A DNA stretch of 64,000 nt. It comes from Lepas anatifera (taxonomy: Eukaryota > Arthropoda > Thecostraca > Lepadidae). Positions within the stretch are counted from its first letter, which is position 1, and each line of letters begins with the position of its first letter. The stretch is from assembly GCA_034440635.1 (NCBI GenBank), contig JAOTON010000953.1, positions 492,699 through 556,698 of the forward strand. Direction: 5' to 3'. The notes under the pieces were generated by a model. It searched no databases. It was given only the letters and a program-made list of their open reading frames with translations, and was not told the origin of the DNA. The position numbers were made by a program, and so were the translations under genes. Positions 24,000 through 33,811 of the stretch are shown here, one piece after another.

Positions 24000-24907
24000 T
24001 ACTCTGCGAACTAATACAACCTGCTTCAGTAGCATGCTACTCTGCAGGGTAGTCCTTTCTCATGAGTTTCAAATGTCCGATCTTCAGATGTATCTATCAA
24101 AGATTGGCGGATCTTGATGAAAATGTCAAAAATGATACAGCCAGCCCCTATATATCCCCTACATTTCACCACCGCAGTGGTAACATAATGACATGAATGA
24201 AAAATTCACCGCTGGGCTGGAGTCCAACGGTCGACCCTTGGACTCCAGCCGAGCCCAGACACGCAGCCAGTCCGGAAAGTTTGTACCCACCGGATACGGC
24301 CAGATACATTTTGAATCACCGAAACAAGACGTGCAGCACCACCGGCCATTGGTCGCCAACGGTGATCACGTGACTGGCGTGCCCGCGGGGCATCGGTGCC
24401 GGGCACGGGCCGACTCTCGGCTGCAGCGCCCGTCAGAAAGTTTCCAGTCGACGGTGAGGTGGCGATTGGGAAGGGAGCGCGTCGCTGTCGACGGGCTGGC
24501 GTCGGCTGCAGCGGCGGCGACGCGGGCGCCGGGTACCGTGGCGTGACGGGTAATCTGACTGACGCCGCAGGCGACTCAGCTGCAGGAAGTGTCGGCACGA
24601 CGTGCTCCCTTTAGCAGTGAATCACTGTCTAGCACCGTCGTGGCTTCGTGTTTCCAGTGACGGCTTGATGGAGCGTGGGATCCAGTTTTATACTGATAAA
24701 TTTGTGGTGTTGTCCTAGACAGTAATTGCAGACTATTCTCTTTTTGGACTTTAGAGCACCAAATTTACGACGGAGTGCTGTGTTGAGTCCATTTGTAATT
24801 ATCCCACGCATTAAGTAATCTTATGTTCAGAAATATATAAAACAGCCAGTGAAGAACCGCCGTGCACATAATTATTTGGACTCCTGAGATTCAACATTTT
24901 CTCAAAC
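24000..24907. other. Unassigned, GC-rich 24200-24600
   Basis: No gene recognised, although open frames exist on both strands in the GC-rich part. A perfect 12-bp stem hairpin (GCTGGAGTCCAA, 10-base loop, TTGGACTCCAGC) lies at 24215-24248. Confidence 0.35.
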
Positions 24908-26230
24908 TCCGGTCTGCGACCTGGGCTAACGCCCCACCGGCGCAGGAGAGCCGCATGACAATGTGCTGAAAGCTAACCATATTTCGTTCTTAATATATCT
25001 CTTCATAAGCCTGCAAGTCAGTTTTATCATTCTTTTCTTTAAAATAACCAATAAAGAGTACGTGGTCACCACCGGATTCGAACCGGACCTACCTGATCAA
25101 GAGACAGGGCCTCTAACCACTAGACCACCGCGCCACACTGCTCATCCTCCCACTAGCTGAACAGCTGTGACCCGTCAGGAGGTCACTGGCTAGTACAACT
25201 CCGCCGAATATGCCGGGCCGCTGGCGCCGGGTGCTGTGCTTGTCCCGAAAAGGCACGATATAAAGGTGCTTCTAGAAGACGAACCAAACATTCTTTTGGG
25301 CTGAAATTAGTTGTATCGTCGAGCTAGGATCGTAAGCTAGCTTCATGCCAAATTACTTCCACTTCCATCCATTTTAAGGACTTGAAACCATGGTGAGAAG
25401 CAAAGGTGGTCCGAGAACTTTAGCATCTTGTAATATATTTTGGACTAATTACTCGAAAGCCATTAGAGATAGGTGGGTAGTATAAGTGAGCGAAATGACC
25501 GCAAGTAACTTTCCTCTTCAGCCATGTCAGTTCTGAGTTTGTGAGTGACATGAGCTTGGAATCAGGAAGATGCAAATAAAAAGTTTTTGACTCAATTTCT
25601 ATTTATGCCTATAAAACAAAGAATTTCACATTCACAACTTCCATCTCCAAATATTATCAGGCGGAAGCAATGTTCTTTCATTATTTGAAATGAAAACTCA
25701 AATCGGTCAATTAGATTGTGAGATATTAACGTTGAAATGAAATGAACCAAAATTCAGTCTTCCGGAAGAACTGTAAAAAGTAGGTCAAAATTTTGCGTTT
25801 TGCACTCAAAACTATGCCTAAGCACTACAAAATTTTCCTAGCTACCCCTAGGTAACTGCCTTTCAGCTAACTGAGGCCTGTCTTCTGACATTTCGAGCGC
25901 ACAAGTCGGCCATCAACTTTTAGCAGGTTTTTTGCTCGCATGAGAAAAGCCGCGTTTTCGCGCAATATATATTGTCGGATCAGCTCAATTCGTTTTCCCT
26001 AGCTGGCCCTTGTTATCTTTCGAAAAGGACATAAATTTCAAGTTCGTAGGTTAAAAAGTAAAAATTAGAAAAATATAAAACAGAAAAAGTTTGAGCCAAA
26101 ATTTCTCAAAAACTATTTTGGATTTCGACTCGGGGCTTCAGTTTGGGTGTCTGGAGCAGAAGGGCTATCACCCTACAAAATTCCAGAGCTCTGACATCAA
26201 TTCTCAGGACGGACAGACGCCAACAACAAC
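24908..26230 (-). repeat. 1.32 kb duplicated unit 1, with tRNA-derived SINE head
   Basis: First unit of a direct tandem duplication with period 1323 bp: CTGGGCTAACGCCCCACCGG is at 24921 and again at 26244. The units differ by scattered substitutions and small indels. The tRNA-like segment (25062-25136, minus strand) and the right-hand end GACAGACGCCAACAACAAC suggest a retroposed composite. Confidence 0.85.
25062..25136 (-). repeat. tRNA-derived SINE head, copy 1
   Basis: A 75-nt tRNA-like sequence on the minus strand. The A box is TGGTCTAGTGG (25117-25127) and the B box GGTTCGAATCC (25074-25084). The anticodon loop CTCTTGA implies anticodon CTT, lysine-like. The T arm pairs, but the acceptor stem pairs only over about four bases. 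It is therefore a SINE promoter rather than a working tRNA. Confidence 0.8.
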
Positions 26231-27555
26231 CTCGGCCTGCGGCCTGGGCTAACGCCCCACCGGCGCAGGAGAGCCGCATGACAATGTGCCGAAAGCAAAC
26301 CATATTTCGTTCTTAATGTATCTCTTCATACGCCTGCAAGTCAGTTTTATCATTCTTTTCTTTGAAATAACCAATAAAGAGTACGTGGTCACCCCCGGAT
26401 TCGAACCGGACCTACCTGATCAAGAGCCAGGGCCTCTAACCACTAGACCACCGTGCCACACCACTCACCCTCCCACTAGCTGAACAGCTGTGACCCGTCA
26501 GGAGGTCACTGGCTGGTACAACTCCGCCGAATATGCCGGGCCGCTGGCGCCGGGTGCTGTGCTTGTCCCGAAAAGGCACGATATAAAGGTGCTTCTAGAA
26601 GACGAACCAAGCATTCTTTTGGGCTGAAATTACTTGTATCGTCGAGCTAGGATCTTAAGCTAGCTTCATGCCAAATTTCTTCCACTTCCATCCATTTTAA
26701 GGACTTGAAACCATGGTGAGAAGCAAAGGTGGTCCGAGAAATTTAGCATCTTGTAATACATTTTGGACTAATTACTCGAAAGCCATTAGAGATAGGTGGG
26801 TAGTATAAGTGAGCGAAATGACCGCAAGTAACTTTCCTATTCAGCCATGTCAGTTCTGAGTTTGTGAGTGACATGAGCTTGGAGCCAGGAAGATGCAAAT
26901 AAAAAGTTTTTTGACTCAATTTCTATTTATGCCTATAAAACAAAGAATTTCACATTCACAATTTCCATCTCCAAATATTATCAGGCGGAAGCAATGTTCT
27001 TTCATTATTTGAAATGGAAACTCAAATCGGTCAATTAGATTGTGAGATATTAACGTTGAAATGAAATGAACCAAAATTCAGTCTTCCGGAAGAACTGTAA
27101 AAAGTAGGTAAAAATTTTACGTTTTGCACTCAAAACTATGCCTAAGCACTACAAAATTTGCCTAGCTACCCCTAGGTAACTGCCTTTCAGCTAACTGAGG
27201 CCTGCCTTCTGACATTTCGAGCGCACAAGTCGGCCATGAACTTTTAGCAGGTTTTTTGCGCGCGTGAGAAATGCCGCGTTTTCGCGCAATAAATATTGTT
27301 GGATCAGCTCAATTTTTTCTCCCTAGCTGGCCCTTGTTATCCATTGAAAAGGACATAAATTTCAAGTTCGTAACTTAAGAAGTAAAAATTAGAAAAATAT
27401 AAAACAGAAAAAGTTTGAGCCAAAATTTCTCAAAAACTATTTTGGATTTCAACTCGGGGCTTCAGTTTGGGTGTCTGGAGCAGAAGGGCTATCACCCTAC
27501 AAAATTCCAGAGCTCTGACATCAATTCTCAGGACTGACAGACGCCAACAACAACA
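26231..27555 (-). repeat. 1.32 kb duplicated unit 2, ends next to receptor exon 1
   Basis: Second unit of the tandem duplication, ending at GACAGACGCCAACAACAAC near 27555. That is about 130 bases before the receptor start codon. It has the same order of parts as unit 1. Confidence 0.85.
26385..26459 (-). repeat. tRNA-derived SINE head, copy 2
   Basis: Second tRNA-like head, with the same A and B boxes and the CTCTTGA loop. Here the anticodon stem pairs better (CCTGG with TCAGG, one G-T). The acceptor stem is again degenerate. Confidence 0.8.
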
Positions 27556-27684
27556 ACAGACCACGACGAGACCCGTCTGAGCGGCCAGAATAGAGCCGCT
27601 TGAGAAATCTCAATGCGCTTCGCTCCATGGATTTCGTCATGCGGCTCTGACAGCCTGTTGATTCCAGTTGACCAATCAGCAACC

Positions 27685-27892
27685 ATGCCAGTCTGTCAGC
27701 GATCCGGCGCCAGACTGCTTGCGGTGTTACTGCTGACCCTTCAGAGCCTGGAGCCCAGCGCAGGCAGCGAGTTCCCTGAGCGCGAGTGCTGTGACTCGAT
27801 CCCGCCGTTGCCGGCCCAGTTCACCACGCCGCCCGTGTCGGCGGGCACCGAGCCTGCTGTGGCCACTCCTTCCACCACCGCCAAGCCGTCAG
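27685..27892 (+). CDS. GDNF receptor alpha-like, first coding exon (signal peptide)
   Basis: Starts at the ATG in AACCATG (27685) and encodes a basic n-region, the hydrophobic stretch ARLLAVLLLTLQ and a likely cleavage site near EPSAGS. A short CC-containing segment and a Thr/Pro/Ala-rich stalk (TTPPVSAGTEPAVATPSTT) follow. It ends in phase 1 before GTAACT. An upstream in-frame ATG at 27613 would bury the signal sequence, so 27685 is preferred. The next matching exon is at 55789, which also opens in phase 1 and continues with another Ser/Thr/Pro linker into the first cysteine-rich module. The link across 28 kb is an inference from phase, orientation and composition; another gene is possible. 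The product would be a secreted or GPI/membrane-anchored receptor. Confidence 0.6.
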
Positions 27893-27914
27893 GTAACTCT
27901 AAACAACTCTTTGT

Positions 27915-29005
27915 AGGCTATTTCTTAACATTTTAACTGGGAGGCCATTTGCCCCCAGTCGCCCGAAATGCCCCCTCGTGCCCGTAAATTGGCCCCCAGT
28001 GAAAGACAGGAGATGACTTGAAATTGACCAAATGCAAACTCACCTAAAGAAAATAAGACAGAACACCACCCGATGATTATAACTTTGTTCTATTTCTGGT
28101 CCAAAATCGGCAATCCACAAAAATTGAGTTAAAAAATTTCCACCCTGGCTGCCCACTCCATCGTGCAAAGACGAAACAAAGCGCGTAGTTACGGAAAATC
28201 CCGGCAAAGCAGCCTCAGCATCAACTAATCACAACGCTGGAGATGAACGCTGGCCTACAACCAATCAAACATTCTGTTCTATCCGACCGGAAGCCCACAT
28301 CCCAGCCAGTACCGCGACATTGCATGATGCTCCCATTTCACACGCAGTCAGTTGTCAGCGGTTAGAGCTCGTTCGTGGATTAGTCGGGACACGGTGTAGT
28401 CAATGTGCGTAAGACTGGTTGCTAGTGTTGTGGTATGAAGTGCTTAGCCTTTTGATTTATTATTGTGGTGGTAGCATACATAAGCGTCGCCACTGGCAAA
28501 AAAGTGAGTAGGCCAGCCAAACTTTCAACCTGATGGTGATAACAAACTTTCCACGTTAGTACCAAACACTTTCCGAATTTGGGCTCCTCGTAGCCTTCCG
28601 CAGCAGCTGGTTATACAAATTTCCGGTTTACTCCCATTTTGACTGAGATCAGGAAATTGTTGGTCAAAAAGTGGGGGGGGATTGATGATGCTAAAAAATG
28701 TCCTGGTTATGTGAATAAAATCATTCGATGGTCACGCGGGGTTGGAAGGGCACCCCTGGCTTCCTATTATGGGTAGTGTGCTAAAAATATTGCATCAAGT
28801 CAATATCAAACTGTCAACAATTAGTTTTCAACAGTGATACAAGTTGTTTTTCTGTGGGTTTGTGACTACCACTAGGGGTCGTTTTAGCCTCAAATCTGCC
28901 TTTTGTGGTGTTTCTTTGGCTATTTTAGTGGACAAATTTTTACCCCTCTTTGGCCCTTTTTCTAACTCGGTTTGACCTTTTCCGTCGAAAAAACCTGGCA
29001 GCCCT
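27915..29005 (+). mobile_element. Element X, left copy (inverted relative to right copy)
   Basis: About 1.09 kb, starting AGGCTATTTCTTAAC and running to CCTGGCAGCCCTGGGC. It is the inverted counterpart of 30217-31322. The last ~175 bp present in the right copy are missing. Its outer end lies 22 bases downstream of the donor of receptor exon 1. No coding frame is conserved. Confidence 0.8.
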
Positions 29006-29282
29006 GGGCCCTGGCAGCCCAGCCATACCTAGAATCTCCCGTTCCTAGGTAGTTGTTGCTTATAATAACCGATTAATTATCAATAGTTATGTACCGTTAT
29101 TAGACAAAGACTACCAACACTCAGCTTTGGAATTATAGGTACCAAATTACAATCATCAATCGGCTCAGCACTGCGAAAACCATCATAATATGAAGTTTTG
29201 AAGTTTACGGAGAGCTTGTGGGCGCCAAACACATATAATCATGAATGGTTTTTCACCCTAGAAAGTAAATGTGAAAGCTTTC

Positions 29283-29458
29283 AAAAGATGAGAGAGACAT
29301 TGTGTCGTATGTTGAGTGGATGCTCTTCGAGATGTTGGAGACAAATTCGATAACAAGTCCCTCTGTCCTGCAGGCCATTAAGAAATTGTGGGATCTTTTG
29401 AAACTGAAGGAAGAGTACAAGCCATCCTGGGGCGGTCAATACTGGAGAAGATGAGAAG
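29283..29458 (+). pseudogene. Short coding-like remnant, probably transposon
   Basis: A frame reading KDERDIVSYVEWMLFEML and then SPSVLQAIKKLWDLLKLKEE up to a TGA at 29453 has clear coding character, but no start or family was recognised. It lies between the two X copies. Confidence 0.3.
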
Positions 29459-29805
29459 CTTACGCAGGGCTTGTTAGAGGCAGGGCGCTATAGAATATAT
29501 AAAAATGATGAAATACGGACTTCGAAACCCTAAACAAATGAATGATTACACCGTGTAACACAAGTTTTGTCCCTGGGAGTAGGCTGATATTTTCTATTCG
29601 CCGATGTCCGGTAAAATACAAAATGTACCTTTTTGTTTCATACTTTACAATTGTGTTCCTGAGATTGACTCCTATGAATTTACTTGTTCCCATTGTTAAG
29701 CATTGACATTTTAAATTCTGATCTGCGCGAAGCTGGTAGAAAAGACCGTCCAATGATGCACGAGCACTTATTCACCCTGAGATGGCTCACGTGGCATGGT
29801 GAGCA

Positions 29806-30041
29806 CTAGGAATGAGCAGTCTTCCTTGATTTAAGCTCATGCTGTAGATCACTTTCACGAAACATTCCCCAAATATAGTCTCCCATCATGTTTTCACTAT
29901 ATGACCCCTGGTAGCGGCGTTCAAATTCTGATATTTCCTGGTGAAAGCGTTTGCCTTGCTCCTCAGGGTACACTCCCATGTTCTCCTTGAAATACTCTAG
30001 ATATGTATCCATGGTGTAGACTTATGGGACATCCTGCAACC
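29806..30041 (-). pseudogene. Transposon protein Y, C-terminal half (split by X)
   Basis: Minus-strand fragment containing YPEEQGKRFHQEISEFERRY and MMGDYIWGMFRE, then HELKSRKT. From memory, a [S/P]xEQGxRFHQxI...MxERYQG...MMxDYxW block is common in uncharacterised arthropod and cnidarian transposon proteins; its superfamily is not certain. The upstream part of the same protein is at 31332-31650, separated by element X and its 9-bp duplication. One extra frameshift lies near 30013. Confidence 0.6.
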
Positions 30042-31322
30042 TGGGCATTTTTTAAGCAAAAGTCAGTGGGGGGAATTTATTGTGCTGGCCATTATAGTGT
30101 CATCAAGGGGTCAAGACCCCATTTTGAGGGGGCTTGATAAAACTTAGACCCGTTAGTGTTAAAAAAATTATTTCTCAATTTTTGACTTATTCCAAGTCCT
30201 GAGATTATGGATGCTGCCCAGGGCTGCCAGGTTTTTTCAGCGGAAAAGGTCAAACCGAGTCGGAAAAAGGCACAAAAGGGGCAAACTTTTATTTCCACTA
30301 AAATAACCAAGTAAACACCACAAAAGCCAGATTTAAGGCTAAAATGACCACTAGCAGTAGTCATAAAATCACAGAAAAAGCGACTTGTATCACTGGTTAA
30401 AACTAATTGTTGACAGTTTGCTATTGACTTGACGCAATATTTTTAGCGCACTTCCCATCTAATAGGAAGCCAGGGGTGCCCTTCCAACCCTGCGTGGCCA
30501 TCGAATGATTTTATCCACATAACGAGAACATTTTTTGGGATCATCAATCGCCCACCCCCCCCCACTTTTTGACCAACAATTTCCTGATCTCAGTCAAAAT
30601 GGGAGTAAACCGGAAATTTGTATAACCAGCCGCTGCGGAAGGCAAGGAGGAGCCCAAATTCGAAAAAGTTTTTGGTACTAACGTGGAAACTTAGCTGTCA
30701 GTATCAGGTTGAAGTTTGGCTGGCCTCCTCACTTTTTTGCCGGTGGCGACGCTTATGTATGCTACCACCACAACAATAAACAAAAAGGCTAAGCACTCCA
30801 TACCGCCACACCAGCGACCAGTCTTACGCACTTTGACTACACCGTGTCTCGTCTAATCCACGAACGAGCTCTTAGCGCTAACAACTGACTGCGTGTGAAA
30901 TGAGAGCATCATGCAATGCCACGGTACTGGCTGGGATTGGGCTTCCGGTCTGATAGAACAGGATGTTTGATTGGTTGTAGACCAGCGTTCATCTCCACCG
31001 TTGTGATTAGTTGTTGCTGAGGCTGCTTTGCCGGGATTTCCCGTAACTACGCGCTTTGTTTCGTCTTCGCACGATGTAATAGACAGCCACGAGTGGATAT
31101 TTTTATACAATTTTTGTGGATTGTCAAATTGGGACCAGAAATAGAACAAAGTTATAATTATCGGTAGGTGTTCTGTCTTATTTGCGTTAGGCGAGTCTGT
31201 ATTTGGTCAATTTTAAGTCATCGGTCTAATTCACTGGGGGCCAGTTTCCGGGCACTGGGGGGGGCATTTCGGCTGACTGGGGGAAATGCCCTCCCCCAGT
31301 TAACATGTTAAAAAATGGCCTG
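30042..31322 (-). mobile_element. Element X, right copy with 9-bp target duplication
   Basis: A 1281-bp insertion in the reading frame of transposon protein Y. Direct repeats CCTGCAACC occur at 30033-30041 and 31323-31331. The ends are imperfect inverted repeats, TGGGCATTTTTTAAG and, read inward from the right, CAGGCCATTTTTTAAC. Nine-base duplications are typical of Mutator-like and a few other superfamilies. No transposase frame is visible. Bases 30217-31322 are the inverted counterpart of the left copy at 27915-29005. Confidence 0.8.
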
Positions 31323-31331
31323 CCTGCAACC

Positions 31332-31650
31332 CATCTTGTCCTAGCTGATCACCAAATACTGAACTAGCTCCACATGATTTTCGGCTTTGCGATTTCCTTA
31401 GAAGCCACGAATCACTGCAGCAAAGCTGTCCCACACTCCTTTCTCCTCATTTGTGAGTTCCGTGAAGACAAGATCACCCTATGATCTTTTTATTTGTAGA
31501 CCAATACCAATAAACCCCTTTAATTTTTTTCTGAAGTTAACTTTGGGGAATAAATCTTGGAGGTGCCTGAAAGCTGCGGACTCGTTATCTAGCACTCTGA
31601 CGAAGTATTTCATGAGGCCCAGTTAGTGCAGTGGAGGAAAGACTTCTAGA
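31332..31650 (-). pseudogene. Transposon protein Y, N-proximal half
   Basis: Minus-strand frame with LGLMKYFVRVLDNESAAFRH, FPKVNFRKKLKGFIGIGLQ and ELTNEEKGVWDSFAAVIRGF, then GNRKAENHVELVQYLV, ending DKMGCR at the X junction. Two in-frame stops are present. Across the X insertion the sequence resumes as GCRMSHK, so the two halves were once one gene. Upstream it is cut by the family C element at 31727. Confidence 0.6.
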
Positions 31651-31726
31651 AATGCCTTGATTTACCCGTTTTAGTACGGAAAATGTCCCATATTTAATGA
31701 AAAGTGAACAAGCTTAAGGCTCTTAA

Positions 31727-32725
31727 CCCTCGACCCGGTGGGGGTTTCCGAACATCCCCAACCCCCTAGGGATTTTTTCCGGCGGCACGACAAAACGGCG
31801 GTGCGGAGCGCCGCCGTACTTGGCACACCTTACCCTTGATCAATTCCATAACTTCTTCCAAAATTTTAAGGTCAGGTCATCTCAGGTCAGGTCACCAGTG
31901 CAGGTCAAGTGACCTCACCTCAAAACATCTTTAAGGTGGCATAAGTAAGAAAAGGATGGATCTATCGAATTCAAACTTATGCCACATAATGGGCCCACTG
32001 AGCACTACAAGATATATTTCATATTTTCCATATCGATGACTTAGGATCAGACACAGATCATGACCTCTCCATTGGAAATACACGAGGGAAACTGGAATTG
32101 GGCTGCATTTGTGTAGATACAGCTGAGAATACCTTCATATGCTCCAAATCGTAGTATCCTGGGTCCCTTTCCAGGTTCATGTTGCAATTTTTGACCTGTG
32201 ACCTCTGACAGGTCATTTGGGCTACTTAAGCAGGTTTTTAGACTTGGGTCAATAACTCTACATAAAATGAAGATAGAGCTTTTATGTTGATACCATTACG
32301 TTAAGATTGCTACTGCAAGTCGCTTGATATGCGTGTTGACTATACTAGATGAGAAAGTGACGGTGACCTGACCTGGTGTCAGATAATTTTTGTGTTCTGG
32401 CCTAGTATAGTCCTATTAGACATCATTCAATTTTCCATAACGAGAGGAAGCGATTGAGCCTAGAAATGATTCTAACTCAACTATGTCAGGCGCTAGAGCC
32501 CAAAGAATATATACTCTAACATGCAGCCTTCTTTGACCTGGCATGACCTTAATATTGGCCTGAACCAAAAAAAAGACCGATTTAGATTTTTCATGAATTT
32601 TTATGGACTATCCGCCAGTGTTCGCGTTTTTTTTTTTGCTATTCCGCATAGGAGCCGAGTTCGAGGGAAGTGTTTGAACACCCCCACCAGGGCGAAGGTG
32701 GCTAGGAGGCCCACCTGGATGGGTG
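31727..32725 (+). mobile_element. Family C TTAA element, complete copy C1
   Basis: A 999-bp element between TTAA 31723-31726 and TTAA 32726-32729. The left end is CCCTCGACCCGGTGGGGG and the right end GGCCCACCTGGATGGGTG, preceded by GGGCGAAGGTGGCT. A GGCGGTGCGGAGCGCCGCC hairpin lies near the left end. It carries an AGGTCA run with a clean inverted pair AGGTCAAGTGACCT at 31902-31915. No long frame is conserved. Confidence 0.85.
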
Positions 32726-32804
32726 TTAAATGTAGGTGTAGTGACCTCGGTGAGCTCCTCCAAATTATGGCAACCATGTCTGCAACCTGTTGTTAGGGGA
32801 TTAA

Positions 32805-33807
32805 CCCGCGCCCCACCGGGGTTTCGGTGCCACCTTGGCCCCACCGGGGGCATCAATGGCCCCCTCCAACTCCGAAAATATGATAGCGCAAATCTGCAAA
32901 GTGCATTTCAAAGTTCGTATGAATTCAATACGCATTTACTTACATGTTTAAGCGCTTAGGTGAATGGTTTGAACTCTGCAGGTCAACTTGGGACACGGCA
33001 GACTATTTCCATTAAAAATGCAATATTTTAGGAACCGGGGATAGCTCTCATGCCATTACAGCTATTGAGATCTGGTAAAGTGTATTTGATAGGAAAATGC
33101 CAAGGCCTTTTCCACTATGTGTAACATAAGACATTCCGCCAGAAGTTTCACCTCCAGAGGGTACCTCGTGACCTAACATGACCTGAGGTAACGGAAGGTC
33201 AGAGAGTGACCTTGCCGTATATCAAATAAAAGCCAGTGACAAACATACACGATGATGTTTAATTCAGCGCTATAGCTTGATTAGGTCAGAAACTATCGTC
33301 AAAACAATTTTTGACCCTGGTGACCTGTGCTGACCTCAGATGGGTCAAAGGGAAAATATCGCCACTGGAATCTGTGGGAAGGTGGCAAAGCATGTTGTAT
33401 GTCAATTTAAGCATTTGTAATCATTTTTGTGACTTTTAGACCATAAGGAAACTTTTCGCCATGCTTTTTCCACGGGAGAGGTCCTCTAGTGGCCTGACCT
33501 GAGGTCACCAAATCGAAAAAATACCAAATGTATATTCTGTAGGCCCTGGGGGTCATTAAGTGTAGAAAGCTTCAAATCGATAGACTTAGAAATGTAGATA
33601 TGGTAGAGCTCAAAAGTTGAAGTGAAGTGATCTTGGTTGATCTCGCCTGGTGACCTGACCTAGTGTGGCCCGGGATAAAAAATTTCAGGGATGGTGAGAA
33701 AATGATTGGAGTGAAGGTATTCTCCTCAAGCGTGGTGCTGCACCTCGGATTTTTCTGTTATTCTAAAAAAACCTTAGGGGACTACCGATGCTCTTGTTGG
33801 GCGAGGG
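32805..33807 (-). mobile_element. Family A TTAA element, copy A4
   Basis: About 1.0 kb between TTAA 32801-32804 and TTAA 33808-33811. It starts CCCGCGCCCCACCGGGG and ends GTTGGGCGAGGG, in reverse orientation to A1. It is more diverged than A2 and A3, and TGACCT words are partly eroded. Confidence 0.82.
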
Positions 33808-33811
33808 TTAA

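Noticed and set aside
25062..25136. Functional lysine tRNA gene
   Set aside because: The acceptor stem does not pair beyond about four bases and the sequence sits in a duplicated 1.32 kb repeat, so it is a SINE head.
27937..31299. One 3.4 kb fold-back transposon with 1.1 kb inverted ends bounded by TTAA
   Set aside because: The right arm is better explained as a separate insertion (30042-31322) with its own 9-bp duplication inside transposon gene Y. The TTAA words near the arms are internal to the element ends.
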